Assembly: GCF_002736205.1 (NCBI RefSeq)
Contig: NZ_CP024091.1
Location: 1,922,001 to 1,986,000, forward strand
Length of the DNA stretch: 64,000 nt
Origin: Pedobacter ginsengisoli
Lineage (GTDB): Bacteria > Bacteroidota > Bacteroidia > Sphingobacteriales > Sphingobacteriaceae
Direction: 5' to 3'
Below, piece after piece: positions 31,151-39,327 of the stretch. The stretch's first letter is position 1. Each line of letters opens with the position of its first letter. The notes under the pieces are model-generated. The model worked only from the letters and a program-made list of their open reading frames with translations. It made no database searches and was not told the DNA's origin. The position numbers and the translations under genes were made by a program.

Positions 31151-32332
31151 TTATTTTTTTGAAGCCGAACCAGTTTCTATCTTGCCAATCATTACTGATG
31201 GGGTTCTTACACCAGGTTTAATTTCGCCGTTAGACAATACAATATCGTTGCCCCATTTGGCAGCGGTTGTTGTAACATGCGCCAGAAAAGGCAACTGACC
31301 TATTTTGGCCCATTTATTTGTGGTAACATTGTATACCAGTTGTGCTTTATAAAAACCTTTATGATTTATGCTTAGTTTATTCTTTTCGATAGTAAGTTTG
31401 TCCTTTTCTTGCTGAGACTGAGATTTTGCAATTTGGGAGATGTAGTTTTCTATTTTATGAAAAACTTCTCCATTATCACCCCCGGCAACCAATATAAGAT
31501 CGTTTGCTACCGCAACACCGGCACCGGCCGAAAAGTTTGTAATTTGTTTACCATCAGAGATATCGGCAAGTTGTTGCCAGGTGCCCGCTTTAAGATCATA
31601 AGCGAAAGTTGTATGATGCAAATCGCTAATTCCTGAAGCTGTTTTGGTACGGCCACCAATTACAAAAATTTTATTGGCTTGGGCAACTACAAGCGCATTT
31701 GCCAATTGCATTGGAAGATCAGGTAATTTTTCCCATGATGCTTCATTAGCATTTAAATCAAGCATATAGAAAGAATCGGATGAGTTTTTTTCTTTATCGC
31801 CACCTACCAGATATACCACATTTCCTACATGAGTAAGCCCTGCATTTGTAACAGCAAAAGGCAAATCGGCCAATCTTTTTATGTTAATATCTAAATCAGA
31901 AGTGTCCCAGTTAATGATGAAAGCTTTATTTGATAAACCATTCGGGCCTTCGCCACCTGCATAAACCACACCCAGATCAGTAGCAGTATTACCGCAATAC
32001 GCCACTGGTTCAGGAAGTTTTGCTGCTAAAGGTTTGGTACCCCAGGCAAAATTCCCATTTTGTTTAATCAATATCTGGATCCTGTCGGAATAATACTTCT
32101 TGCCTCCTTCCCATGGCATTTTATCAGGAAAATTAGCTCCCCCTGCAACCATAAGGGCATCATTAAAAACTGCATTAACGGCACCGGCAAAGCCCAATGA
32201 AGTACTGCCATCAGCATTTTGCAATTTTGCAGCCGTACACCATTGCACTTGCTTTATTGTAGTTTCCTGGGCAGAAACGTCTGTTAACATTAACATAAAA
32301 GGGATTGATAGGGAAAATATGTATTTGTTCAT
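31151..32332 (-). CDS. nanM: Exported kelch-type N-acetylneuraminate mutarotase (NanM-like)
   Basis: A 393-aa periplasmic protein (signal peptide about 1-21) with kelch repeats such as VVYLVGGDKEKNSSDSFYMLDL and NKIFVIGGRTKTASGISDLHHT. It matches the cyclically permuted mutarotase group related to E. coli NanM, which speeds the alpha-to-beta anomer conversion of sialic acid before uptake. Encoded 4 bp upstream of the transporter and 17 bp downstream of the lyase. Confidence 0.87.
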   Translation of the reverse strand: MNKYIFSLSIPFMLMLTDVSAQETTIKQVQWCTAAKLQNADGSTSLGFAGAVNAVFNDALMVAGGANFPDKMPWEGGKKYYSDRIQILIKQNGNFAWGTKPLAAKLPEPVAYCGNTATDLGVVYAGGEGPNGLSNKAFIINWDTSDLDINIKRLADLPFAVTNAGLTHVGNVVYLVGGDKEKNSSDSFYMLDLNANEASWEKLPDLPMQLANALVVAQANKIFVIGGRTKTASGISDLHHTTFAYDLKAGTWQQLADISDGKQITNFSAGAGVAVANDLILVAGGDNGEVFHKIENYISQIAKSQSQQEKDKLTIEKNKLSINHKGFYKAQLVYNVTTNKWAKIGQLPFLAHVTTTAAKWGNDIVLSNGEIKPGVRTPSVMIGKIETGSASKK

Positions 32333-32349
32333 AAGCCTATTACTAAAAA

Positions 32350-33279
32350 CTAATGAGGCGCGTTTGATTTAAAAGTATTAAATTCAAGAGCTGTCACATC
32401 AGATTTGAATTGTTCAAACTGATTGCCATCCATGTTTTTAACAGGCAATCTAAATTCTCCGCAATCTACATCCACCAGTTTCATGTAAGCCTTTCCTGTG
32501 GCTATACCTCCATATTTACCTAACAACCTGATCATATCAATAGATTTTTGTTGCAATGAATTCGCCTTTTTCAGGTCGTTTATTTCAAAAGCATCAATCA
32601 TATCATAGTACAATGGAGCGGCGTAGTTAAATGTACTGCCTACAGCACCTTTTGTACCCAGCGCTAATGCCGAGAGCATATTCTCATCACGTCCCCAAAG
32701 CATGTCATACTTTCCATCTTTAAAGTTCATACAAGATAAGAAATCCATAAAATCTTCGTGTGTATATTTTATGCCGGCAAAGTTTTCTATTCTACCATCA
32801 ATTGCTTGTAGCAAATCGTACATGGCAAAACCTACGCCTGTTAATACCGGTATATGGTAATAATAGAAAGGCATATCAGGTACAACCGCAGCAATTTCTG
32901 CACATGCTTTAGCAAGCATATCTACATTGGCAGGTTTAAAGTAGAAAGGGGCAGTAAATGAAATGGCATATAGCCCAATCTGTTTAGCATATAAAGCCAG
33001 TTCTTTGCAATCTGTAATGCTTGTACCCCCTAAAAATAACATCACTTTAAAATCAGGATCACCTTTGGTACATTCAGCCCAGGCTTGTGCTACTTGTTTT
33101 TTCTCTTCGGTCGACATTGAAACTCCTTCGCCAGTTGATCCGCAAATGAAAGCTCCTGTAACCTTATTGTGCTTTAAAAAGCTATAGTAATCCGGAATAA
33201 TATTTAAGTTGATGGCTCCATTACTATCCATTGGGGTAAAAGGAGCTGCAATTAAGCCTTGTAATTTCTCGAAAATCAT
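32350..33279 (-). CDS. nanL: N-acetylneuraminate lyase
   Basis: A 309-aa class I aldolase of the DHDPS/NAL family. Schiff-base Lys171 lies in FAGIKYTHEDF; Tyr141 in YYYHIPVLTGV is the proton-relay tyrosine; and GSTGEGVSMS (about 48-57) is the carboxylate-binding motif. It splits sialic acid to pyruvate and ManNAc in the cytosol. The name nanL follows Bacteroidota usage (nanA in E. coli). It lies 70 bp downstream of susD behind a strong hairpin. Confidence 0.92.
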   Translation of the reverse strand: MIFEKLQGLIAAPFTPMDSNGAINLNIIPDYYSFLKHNKVTGAFICGSTGEGVSMSTEEKKQVAQAWAECTKGDPDFKVMLFLGGTSITDCKELALYAKQIGLYAISFTAPFYFKPANVDMLAKACAEIAAVVPDMPFYYYHIPVLTGVGFAMYDLLQAIDGRIENFAGIKYTHEDFMDFLSCMNFKDGKYDMLWGRDENMLSALALGTKGAVGSTFNYAAPLYYDMIDAFEINDLKKANSLQQKSIDMIRLLGKYGGIATGKAYMKLVDVDCGEFRLPVKNMDGNQFEQFKSDVTALEFNTFKSNAPH

Positions 33280-33302
33280 ATGTGTATGTTGAATTGATTA
33301 TT

Positions 33303-33333
33303 CAGAGCATAAGGTAATAATCCTTATGCTCTG
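33303..33333 (-). promoter_or_regulatory. Intercistronic hairpin between susD and nanL
   Basis: A perfect 12-bp stem (33303-33314 with 33322-33333; CAGAGCATAAGG) and a 7-nt loop lie in the 70 bp between susD and nanL. There is no clear T-tract on the minus strand, so it may be an RNA-processing or partial attenuation element that sets higher SusCD expression relative to the enzymes. Confidence 0.6.
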
Positions 33334-33349
33334 TTGTAAATTAGAAAAT

Positions 33350-34927
33350 TTATTTATTAGGATTAGTGGTAGCGTAACCAGGTGTTTGTTTTACCAGTGG
33401 ATCATTAGTCCAGATAGCTGGTTCAATTGGCCAAAGTATTTTATATCCTTGGGTTACTTTATCAAGAACACCATATTTATTACCAGCCGTTTTAAACACA
33501 AGTGGTTCATTACCTATTTTCATTCTGCGGAGGTCATACCAACGCTTACCTTCGTAAACAAATTCTTTGCTTCTCTCTGCAAATATTGCCAATTCATTAG
33601 CATCTTTTCCACCGTTAACAAAAGGAGTTGGATCTGCATTTGCAAAAGCACGATCGCGAACAGGTTTTATGTAAGGGGTTGGATCTGCTCCCTCAGCATT
33701 TGCAATTTCCGCTAACATTAATAATCTGTCAGCTTCACGATAAACTGTCCAATCATCAGAAAAATACCTTTTATTTGCATCTATAACACCCAAAAACTTC
33801 ACTAATGCAGTGTTTCTAATGGTTACTGTATATGGTGTTGTTGAGGTGTTAACTCTATAATAGTCATAGAATGTTGCATTTCTTCTGGTATCCTTTAAAT
33901 CGTATGACTGGAAAAGCTCATAGGTATAAGCATAACGCTGGATAACTTGCTGAGAGTTAGGCTGGGCCAATATAAGTGGATCCACAAGGAAATTACCAAC
34001 ACCTGCCGTTGCTGTTGAATCTTTATAATGAGCACCATTGAAGTTAAATGTTGAATAAGTAAAATTAGCAACATTATTCATCTCGGCCTCTCCAACTCTG
34101 TAGCGGATTGCAAGTATTACTTCTGCATTATTCTTATTGGCAGAAGTAAAAACATTAGCAAAATTTGGCATCAAGGTAGATCCTGCCGCGGCATTTAAAG
34201 CACCTTTTGCTACTTCAAGATCGGCAGTTGCATTATATACTTTTGCAGACCATAGGTAAACCTCGCCTTTTAACATTAGAGCTGCCTTTGGCGACCATAA
34301 ACTTTTATCAGCTGGACTTGCTGTATTTCCAAAAAGAGATACAGATTTATCTACATCACTTTTTACCGCAGCCAACACATCAGCTTCTGTTGATCTCGCT
34401 TTGCGAAGTGAAACAGCTGTTGGATTTGGGTTAGATGCATCTGGTTCTAATCTTAAAGGTACACCGCCATATGTACGTAATAAATGAAAATAATAGTAAG
34501 CACGCATTGCATAAGCTTGTCCTAAAAAATAGTTTTTATTATTCTCAGATAAAAAAGTGGTCTCCTGCGTTTTCTGAATAAAAAGGTTTAATTGAAAGAT
34601 AGGTCCATAAAATCCGGCCCAGTTACTAACTCCAGAAGAGTTTTCATTGATATCTTGCTGTATAATTGGCAATTCGTTTAATGATGTGTTTTGTCTGTCA
34701 ACATTACTAAAACTGCCGCCCCTCATCTCTCCTAAACGCTCAAACTGAAATTGATTGTCTCTGAATTGCTTGTGCATACCAACCATAAAGTTGGTTACCT
34801 GAGATTCGTTTTGCCAAAACGTTCCATCTCCAAAATTGTCTTCTGCCTTAAGGTCTAACGCCTTTTTGCAGGACATAGTGGTTAAGGTCCAAATGACCAC
34901 TAAGATTAAATATTTATACTTTTTCAT
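33350..34927 (-). CDS. SusD/RagB-family outer-membrane glycan-binding lipoprotein
   Basis: A 525-aa lipoprotein (lipobox TTMSC, Cys20) of the SusD/RagB family. The N-terminal tetratricopeptide region has AYAMRAYYYFHLLRTYGGVPL (about 137-157), the most conserved SusD block, and the C-terminal part ends RSKEFVYEGKRWYDLRRMKIG. It sits on the outer face and delivers sialylated oligosaccharides or sialic acid to the SusC pore encoded 23 bp upstream. The substrate is inferred from the locus. Confidence 0.94.
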   Translation of the reverse strand: MKKYKYLILVVIWTLTTMSCKKALDLKAEDNFGDGTFWQNESQVTNFMVGMHKQFRDNQFQFERLGEMRGGSFSNVDRQNTSLNELPIIQQDINENSSGVSNWAGFYGPIFQLNLFIQKTQETTFLSENNKNYFLGQAYAMRAYYYFHLLRTYGGVPLRLEPDASNPNPTAVSLRKARSTEADVLAAVKSDVDKSVSLFGNTASPADKSLWSPKAALMLKGEVYLWSAKVYNATADLEVAKGALNAAAGSTLMPNFANVFTSANKNNAEVILAIRYRVGEAEMNNVANFTYSTFNFNGAHYKDSTATAGVGNFLVDPLILAQPNSQQVIQRYAYTYELFQSYDLKDTRRNATFYDYYRVNTSTTPYTVTIRNTALVKFLGVIDANKRYFSDDWTVYREADRLLMLAEIANAEGADPTPYIKPVRDRAFANADPTPFVNGGKDANELAIFAERSKEFVYEGKRWYDLRRMKIGNEPLVFKTAGNKYGVLDKVTQGYKILWPIEPAIWTNDPLVKQTPGYATTNPNK

Positions 34928-34950
34928 AACAAAGTTCTTTATAGTCTACA

Positions 34951-37900
34951 TTAAAAAGTTAGGTTCAATCCAAAAATCAATGATGTTGGAATGGTATAAG
35001 CTGCGTTGGTTTGATTTCCTGTACGCTCAGGCAAATTCAGTTGTTTATTGGTTATATACCCTAAATTTTGTCCTGTTGCAGTAAAAGTCAAACCAGATAT
35101 TTTTGCTTTATCCAATAGTTTCTTTGGAATTGAATAGCTTAATGAAACTTCTCTAAAAGCCAGATAACCAGAATTTACAAAGAACATACTACTTGGCCTG
35201 TCAAAGTTTTTCGAATTCAATTGATCTGCCCATGTATAACGAGGATATTGTGCATTAGGGTTTTCAGGGGTCCATGTATCTTTAATTAACTGGGTACCAT
35301 TAAATTCTCCCTGCATAGAACCCAGTGTCCACATTTGTTGAAAATCTTGCTGAATATGTCCGAAAGCAAAATCAATACGGGTATATAATGAAATTCCTTT
35401 CCAGCTGATCTGAGTATTAAAACCACCAGTCCAGCGTGGAATACTGCGACCTAAGAAAACCATGTCTCTTGTATCGATGGTATCATTTTGATCGATATCC
35501 TTCCATTTCATGTCACCCAGCTGAGTAGCAATAAATGTTGGAGAAGCTGGGTTTGGATTTAATCCTTTTGAATTAATTAATGATTGACTAGCCACTTTTT
35601 TTCCTGCCGAGGCTCCGTACCATACTTGTCCGGCAGCAAGGTCAACTTTGTTGTAAGCAGCCAGATCAGCAGCAGTTCTAATAATACCATCACTTACAAA
35701 ACCATACTGCGCACCTGGTTCCTGGCCTTCTTGTAATCCACCAACCCAAATTAATCTTCCGCTTCTTGGATCAAAAATCTGCTGACCATCCTGACGATTA
35801 TTTTCATTACCGTTAAAAGGAAGTTTAAGCACCTTGTTTTTATTCCATGATGCGTTTATACCAAATTGAATTTTTAAATCTTCATTCTGAACCGCTTTAA
35901 AAGTCGCGTCCATTTCTACACCTGTATTCTGCATACTTCCGTTATTTGTGCGAATACTAGATCTGTTGTTATCATTAGGATTTGTTACCCCTGATGAACT
36001 TGGTAATAGAATGTTTGTAATTTTATCCTTTGTAATTCTGTTATAAGCAGCAACTGATGCAACAATTCTATTTTTAAAGAATCCCATCTCTAAACCACCT
36101 TCAAAAGTGTTTGATTTTTCCCATTTCAAACCTGGATTTGCCAAACCTGACTGTAAAAACCCTACCACACCATTGTAAGGTGTTTGAGCACCATAAGAAC
36201 CCTGTAATTCATAAACATTAATTGTTCCATCACTTCTTCTTCCTACCTCACCAATATTTCCATTCAATCCGTAACTTGCTCTTAGTTTTAACATAGAAAG
36301 CCAATTTTCAGTGGATTTCATAAAGTTTTCTTTATGAACCAACCAACCTGCTGATACAGCCGGGAAAGTACCAAACTGATTATCGCCAATTAATCTTGAA
36401 TAACCATCTCTCCTAACTGTAAAAGATGCAAGGTATTTTTCATCCCAATCGTAGTTTATTCTTGCAAAAGTAGAGCTGATGCGTTCACGATAGTGATAAG
36501 AATCAATATCCCTTGCTCCAACACCCGAAACATCTCTAACTGTTAAGCCCAAATCCTGGAAATCATCAGTTGGCGCAAGTCTTCCACCTGCACTAAAGCC
36601 TTTATTGTATTCATCATAATATTCAAAACCCGCTAATGCATCAATATTGTTTTTGCCAAGAAATTGAGTTTTGTAACTAACAATTGCATTATAGGTTTGT
36701 CTGATGGTTTTATCAGTACTTGCACTGCTGGCCCTATCTCTGTTCCAACCAGTATTAGGATTTGTTAAGCTCAATAAACCAGTACGAAAATCTTTATTAA
36801 ATGATTCTGCATCTCTCTGATCATACATTACAATACCGCTTAATTTGATATAAAGATTCCTTAAAATATCAGCTTTAAACGATTGCCCTAAAGTAAATTT
36901 GTCACTTTGATTAGATCTTTTGTATTTATCAACATTAATTGCCGGATTACCATCCGAAGCATCACGACCTAAGATTAAGTCTCCGTTGCTATTAGTTCCT
37001 CGCATAGTAGGTGGCGCAAAAAGCATACGTCCCCAAAAGTTACCTTCACCATTTTGTAACGATTGATCTCTCCAGTTTGCTCTTGCATATTGCAAATTAC
37101 TTTCTGATTTCAACCACTCCTTAACCCTGTAATCACCGTTCAGTGTAAAGTTGTATCTACGATAAAAGGTAGCTAATGATAAACCGTCTTCATTGTAATA
37201 ACCAAGATTTGCATAGTAATTTCCTTTGTCGTTACCACCAGTCATACCAATATTGTAATCCTGAGAAATAGCTGGAGATTTAAATGCATAATCGCCATAG
37301 TTAAAGTCCTTATAAAGTAAATCAGCATTAGTTCCATTTGGATCATAATTTCCTGCTGCATTAGTTTTAACAGGATCTTTCATAGTTTTCCAACCATCAT
37401 TTAATGAAAGTACATCTTTATTAGCATCAGTTAAACGCATTAAGCTCCAAATTGCACGGTTATCATAATTACCATCAAGAATATTTCCGTTAGCATCTCT
37501 ATATAAGTTTCCTGTACCTCTTGGTCCTACTGCAGATAGTGCACTATTTGAAGCAAATGTTCCTAATGTTCCATTTCTCATTGCTTCAACAACACCCAAA
37601 CGAGTCCATTTTATATAATCGCCTGCACTTAGCACGTCGTAAGGATTATTTAAATAATTAACACCTGTTTTTCCTTTTACAGAAATAGATGAGAAACCTG
37701 CTTTTCCTCTTTTGGTGGTGATTAAAATTACTCCATTGCTAGCCCTTGCACCATATATAGCTGTAGCAGAAGCATCTTTCAATACCTCCATACTTTCAAT
37801 ATCCTCAGGATTTATATCGCTGAATGATGGTCGCACCTGGCCATCCATAACAATTAAAGGGCTACCACTTCCATCGAAGTTCGTACCTCCTCTTAAGGTG

Positions 37901-38406
37901 ATGGCAGCAACAGAGCCGGGTCTTCCGGTTGAAGTGGCTACTCTTACTCCGGGAATTGTTCCTGCTAAAGCCTGTGCTGGATTTGAACGCATACCTGTTT
38001 CCAATACTTTTGAATCCAGCTTTGCAATTGAGGATGTGATTTTAGAGCGGCTCGCAGTTCCATATCCTACTACAACCACCTCATCAAGTCCCTTAGTATC
38101 TTCCGCAAGGATAATATTTAAGGTGCTTTGATTTCCTACTGTTATTTGCTGGGTAATAAACCCTGTGTAGCTAATTACGAGTACATCTCCACCCTTTGCG
38201 GCAATTGTATAATTACCTGATTCATTTGTGGCGGTTCCAGTTTTGGTTCCTTTAATCAAAACACTAGCCATAGGTATCCCCTGCCCTTTGGCATCTGTTA
38301 CCCGTCCAGATATTTTAATGTTTTGGCCTGATACTGTAAGCATTGTTATGCTTAAGATTAACGTCAGCAGGACTTGACTAACGTACTTTTGGTAAAGTCT
38401 TTTCAT
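34951..38406 (-). CDS. SusC/RagA-family TonB-dependent outer-membrane transporter
   Basis: A 1151-aa transporter from the ATG at 38406. An in-frame extension to 38442 is rejected because it runs through the operator dyad and precedes the signal peptide. Order: signal peptide (about 1-28), carboxypeptidase-regulatory-like domain (KISGRVTDAKGQGIPMAS onward, about 32-110), plug domain (DEVVVVGYGTASRSKITSS and MEVLKDASATAIYGARASNG), then a large 22-strand barrel ending in Phe (LIFGLNLTF). It forms the SusCD pair with the next gene and imports sialylated glycans or sialic acid using TonB energy. Confidence 0.95.
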   Translation of the reverse strand: MKRLYQKYVSQVLLTLILSITMLTVSGQNIKISGRVTDAKGQGIPMASVLIKGTKTGTATNESGNYTIAAKGGDVLVISYTGFITQQITVGNQSTLNIILAEDTKGLDEVVVVGYGTASRSKITSSIAKLDSKVLETGMRSNPAQALAGTIPGVRVATSTGRPGSVAAITLRGGTNFDGSGSPLIVMDGQVRPSFSDINPEDIESMEVLKDASATAIYGARASNGVILITTKRGKAGFSSISVKGKTGVNYLNNPYDVLSAGDYIKWTRLGVVEAMRNGTLGTFASNSALSAVGPRGTGNLYRDANGNILDGNYDNRAIWSLMRLTDANKDVLSLNDGWKTMKDPVKTNAAGNYDPNGTNADLLYKDFNYGDYAFKSPAISQDYNIGMTGGNDKGNYYANLGYYNEDGLSLATFYRRYNFTLNGDYRVKEWLKSESNLQYARANWRDQSLQNGEGNFWGRMLFAPPTMRGTNSNGDLILGRDASDGNPAINVDKYKRSNQSDKFTLGQSFKADILRNLYIKLSGIVMYDQRDAESFNKDFRTGLLSLTNPNTGWNRDRASSASTDKTIRQTYNAIVSYKTQFLGKNNIDALAGFEYYDEYNKGFSAGGRLAPTDDFQDLGLTVRDVSGVGARDIDSYHYRERISSTFARINYDWDEKYLASFTVRRDGYSRLIGDNQFGTFPAVSAGWLVHKENFMKSTENWLSMLKLRASYGLNGNIGEVGRRSDGTINVYELQGSYGAQTPYNGVVGFLQSGLANPGLKWEKSNTFEGGLEMGFFKNRIVASVAAYNRITKDKITNILLPSSSGVTNPNDNNRSSIRTNNGSMQNTGVEMDATFKAVQNEDLKIQFGINASWNKNKVLKLPFNGNENNRQDGQQIFDPRSGRLIWVGGLQEGQEPGAQYGFVSDGIIRTAADLAAYNKVDLAAGQVWYGASAGKKVASQSLINSKGLNPNPASPTFIATQLGDMKWKDIDQNDTIDTRDMVFLGRSIPRWTGGFNTQISWKGISLYTRIDFAFGHIQQDFQQMWTLGSMQGEFNGTQLIKDTWTPENPNAQYPRYTWADQLNSKNFDRPSSMFFVNSGYLAFREVSLSYSIPKKLLDKAKISGLTFTATGQNLGYITNKQLNLPERTGNQTNAAYTIPTSLIFGLNLTF

Positions 38407-38428
38407 TGTTATTTTGGTTAGGTTTAGC

Positions 38429-38445
38429 ATTATGTATAACATAAT
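38429..38445. promoter_or_regulatory. GntR-type operator upstream of susC
   Basis: ATTATGTATAACATAAT is a dyad with 7-bp arms (ATTATGT and ACATAAT) around ATA. It is 23 bp upstream of the susC start. An almost identical copy abuts the divergent regulator's start codon (38562-38578), sharing the last 14 bases, so both directions are probably controlled by that regulator. Confidence 0.7.
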
Positions 38446-38561
38446 AGATCTAAGTTGGGACTTATTTTTCTTTATTGCAAGAAATATTTATAATTTTTTT
38501 TATTAACATTGTGTTAAATAAGCACTAAATCTTTATTTTTAGCGATTCTGTTAACAATTTA

Positions 38562-38578
38562 CATATGTATAACATAAT
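38562..38578. promoter_or_regulatory. GntR-type operator abutting the regulator start
   Basis: CATATGTATAACATAAT shares its last 14 bases with the operator at 38429-38445 and has the same ATGT-ATA-ACAT core. It ends one base before the regulator's ATG (38579), suggesting autoregulation and an exceptionally short leader or a downstream translation start. Confidence 0.65.
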
Positions 38579-39283
38579 ATGACAATCAATACAACCGACT
38601 CCTTTATTCAATTAGATACCAGTTCTCTGGTTGATAAAGTTGAAGCCAATCTTGTAAAGCTCCTGGTAGAGAGAAAATTAAAAGTTGGTGATCTTATACC
38701 TACTGAACTCGATCTTTCCAGAAGTTTAGGCGTAAGTCGCACAGTAGTACGTGAGGCTCTTTTAAGGCTACGAATGATGGGACTTATAGACACAAAGAAA
38801 AAGAAAGGATCTGTAATTACCAGTCCTGACATATTTGGTATAATGAGCAAGAGCATGAATCCTCATATTCTGGATCAGGATACACTTAGAGAAATATTTG
38901 AATTAAGACTGGTATTAGAAATAGGAATGGCTGATCTTTTGTTTCAACGCATCACACCAAAGGATATAGAAGAGTTAAAAGACATTGTAAAAACTGAGCC
39001 CGATACCGCAAAAGATTATATCTTTCATATAGACCATGAAATTATATTCCACGGAAAACTTTACGAAATAGCAGGAAATGAAACATTAAAACGTTTTCAA
39101 AAAATGCTGCTGCCGGTTTTTGATTATGTACACAATAGTGGTTTATTGAAAAAAACCACTCTAATACAAAAATTCGTATCTCACAAAGGACTGATCGATA
39201 TCCTGGAAAATGGCTCACCTGAACTGTTTAGAAACGGCATGCGAAATCATCTTGAAAATCATTTCTTAAGGATCTTTAGTTAA
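38579..39283 (+). CDS. GntR/FadR-family transcriptional regulator (NanR-like)
   Basis: A 234-aa regulator with an N-terminal winged-helix GntR domain (about 15-83; recognition region TELDLSRSLGVSRTVVREALLRLR) and a C-terminal all-helical FCD ligand domain (about 90-230; FHIDHEIIFHGKLYEIAGNE carries metal-binding-type His residues). Divergent from the sialic-acid operon and flanked by matching operator dyads, it probably represses the operon and itself until sialic acid or ManNAc binds. E. coli NanR is of the same family, but orthology cannot be shown here. Confidence 0.88.
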   Translation: MTINTTDSFIQLDTSSLVDKVEANLVKLLVERKLKVGDLIPTELDLSRSLGVSRTVVREALLRLRMMGLIDTKKKKGSVITSPDIFGIMSKSMNPHILDQDTLREIFELRLVLEIGMADLLFQRITPKDIEELKDIVKTEPDTAKDYIFHIDHEIIFHGKLYEIAGNETLKRFQKMLLPVFDYVHNSGLLKKTTLIQKFVSHKGLIDILENGSPELFRNGMRNHLENHFLRIFS

Positions 39284-39288
39284 TTTAT

Positions 39289-39320
39289 TAAAACAATCAG
39301 GCTTAATCTTGGTTGTTTTA
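39289..39320 (+). terminator. Intrinsic terminator after the GntR regulator
   Basis: An 11-bp stem with one G-T pair (39289-39299 with 39310-39320; TAAAACAATCA) and a T-rich 3' arm lies immediately after the regulator stop codon, 8 bp before the trehalose gene start. Confidence 0.6.
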
Positions 39321-39327
39321 GTATAAT

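Noticed and set aside
38407..38442. In-frame 12-residue extension of SusC
   Set aside because: The extra codons lie in the operator dyad, and the ATG at 38406 starts a standard signal peptide.
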